Assembly (NCBI GenBank): GCA_027083075.1
Contig: JALWQQ010000092.1
Coordinates: 1 to 6,670, forward strand
Direction of reading: 5' to 3'
DNA length: 6,670 bases
Source: Campylobacteraceae bacterium
GTDB taxonomy: Bacteria; Campylobacterota; Campylobacteria; Campylobacterales; Sulfurovaceae
A model generated the notes under the pieces. It had not been told where the DNA came from and ran no database searches. It saw only the letters and a list, made by a program, of their open reading frames with translations. Both the position numbers and the translations under genes were made by a program. Positions 6,282 to 6,670 of this stretch are shown here, in pieces (the first letter of the stretch is position 1; each line of letters starts with the position of its first letter).

Positions 6282-6670
6282 CTAAATCTCGGTTGTAGCG
6301 GGTAGCGATGTGCCTCCTCCGGGAGTTGTTCCAGATCCAGGGGGATTTGCACCGGGTGTCGGCGGTGTATTTCCTCCGGGAGTTGTTCCGGATCCAGGGG
6401 GAGTTAACGGTGCAGGTGTTGGCGTCGGACAAAGAACGCCGCCGGATGGTACATTTGCTCCGCCCAATCTATCATCGCCGTCATCATCCTTTTTCCCGCC
6501 TTCATGATCATCCTCATCCCCGTCATGTTCCATATCGTCAGGGATACCGTCATGATTTTTATCTTCCATATGATCCGGCACATCGTTGTGGTTTTTGTCC
6601 TCCAAGTAATCGGGTATGCCATTGCCATCATAATCTTCCAGACCATCCGGAATACCGTCGTGATTGGTAT
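6282..6670 (-). CDS. Surface protein C-terminus with TSP3-like calcium-binding repeats and Pro/Gly/Thr tail (5' end outside window)
   Basis: The C-terminal ~129 residues of a larger protein; the frame is open to the right edge, and an internal TTG at 6605 is not a start. It opens with four 12-residue repeats (NHDGIPDGLEDY, DGNGIPDYLEDK, NHNDVPDHMEDK, NHDGIPDDMEHD). These follow the D-x-N-x-D-G-I-P-D pattern of thrombospondin type-3 repeats, which bind calcium in secreted and surface proteins. A very acidic/charged segment follows (EDDHEGGKKDDDGDDRL), then a Cys (VLCPTPTP) and a Pro/Gly/Thr-rich tail in which PPGSGTTPGG occurs twice with a 19-residue period. The tail ends TSLPATTEI with no membrane helix or sorting signal, so any anchor must be elsewhere. 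The missing N-terminus probably holds the signal peptide and functional domains. It points the same way as the protease operon but is separated from it by apt, the lipoprotein gene and trpB. Confidence 0.8.
   Translation of the reverse strand, partial: TNHDGIPDGLEDYDGNGIPDYLEDKNHNDVPDHMEDKNHDGIPDDMEHDGDEDDHEGGKKDDDGDDRLGGANVPSGGVLCPTPTPAPLTPPGSGTTPGGNTPPTPGANPPGSGTTPGGGTSLPATTEI
6315..6402. repeat. 31-bp near-perfect direct repeat, 57-bp period
   Basis: Bases 6315-6345 recur at 6372-6402 with one difference (A6333 versus G6390). The 57-bp period equals 19 codons, so the duplication keeps the frame and encodes the twice-occurring PPGSGTTPGG of the surface protein tail. The high DNA identity, beyond what protein constraint needs, suggests a recent duplication or ongoing slippage. 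Confidence 0.85.
6522..6665 (-). repeat. Four tandem 36-bp units coding TSP3-like 12-residue repeats
   Basis: Units are 6665-6630, 6629-6594, 6593-6558 and 6557-6522 on the minus strand. Each codes a 12-residue block with G/D-I/V-P-D followed by x-L/M-E. The array may continue beyond the right edge. The DNA copies have diverged more than the tail repeat, so the array is older. Confidence 0.75.

Noticed and set aside
6310..6507. Plus-strand Pro/Gly/Val-rich open frame
   Set aside because: It is the antisense reading of the repeat tail; the minus frame continues smoothly into TSP3-like repeats, so it is the coding one.
6522..6665. 36-bp tandem units as a CRISPR array
   Set aside because: Units are contiguous, without spacers, and keep an open reading frame for Asp-rich calcium-binding repeats.

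Overview
The window looks like part of a Campylobacterota (Epsilonproteobacteria) chromosome, probably a free-living, vent- or sulfur-type relative of Sulfurovum, Sulfurimonas or Hydrogenimonas. This rests on the style of the housekeeping proteins (Apt, TrpB), a promoter with a perfect TATAAT box but no clear -35 box, and the family of the NlpC/P60 protein. It is an inference; no rRNA or other marker gene is present.

Left part (1-3742). The end of a plus-strand NlpC/P60 cell-wall peptidase (1-643) meets, tail to tail, a three-gene minus-strand operon. Read in its own direction, the operon starts with a structured leader (3742-3664) that I recognise as a c-di-GMP-I (GEMM-I) riboswitch. It continues with a zinc-metalloprotease lipoprotein (3601-2747), a membrane-anchored protein whose outer domain looks like the propeptide of such proteases (2737-2075), and a secreted modular protein ending in a DUF11-like domain (2058-640). 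Intergenic gaps are 9 and about 16 nt. Taken together this looks like a surface-proteolysis module set by c-di-GMP, with the propeptide split from its protease.

Middle part (3743-6208). A divergent intergenic region leads to three plus-strand genes: apt (adenine salvage), an unrecognised small lipoprotein, and trpB (tryptophan synthase beta chain). trpB has its own TATAAT promoter and has no trpA beside it.

Right part (6209-6670). A short intergenic stretch with two mutually exclusive hairpins precedes the 3' end of another minus-strand surface-type gene. That gene encodes four 12-residue thrombospondin-type-3-like calcium-binding repeats and a Pro/Gly/Thr-rich tail with an internal 57-bp repeat. 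Its start lies beyond the window.

No tRNA, rRNA, CRISPR array, insertion sequence or origin is visible. No stretch of more than 300 bases lacks a gene.
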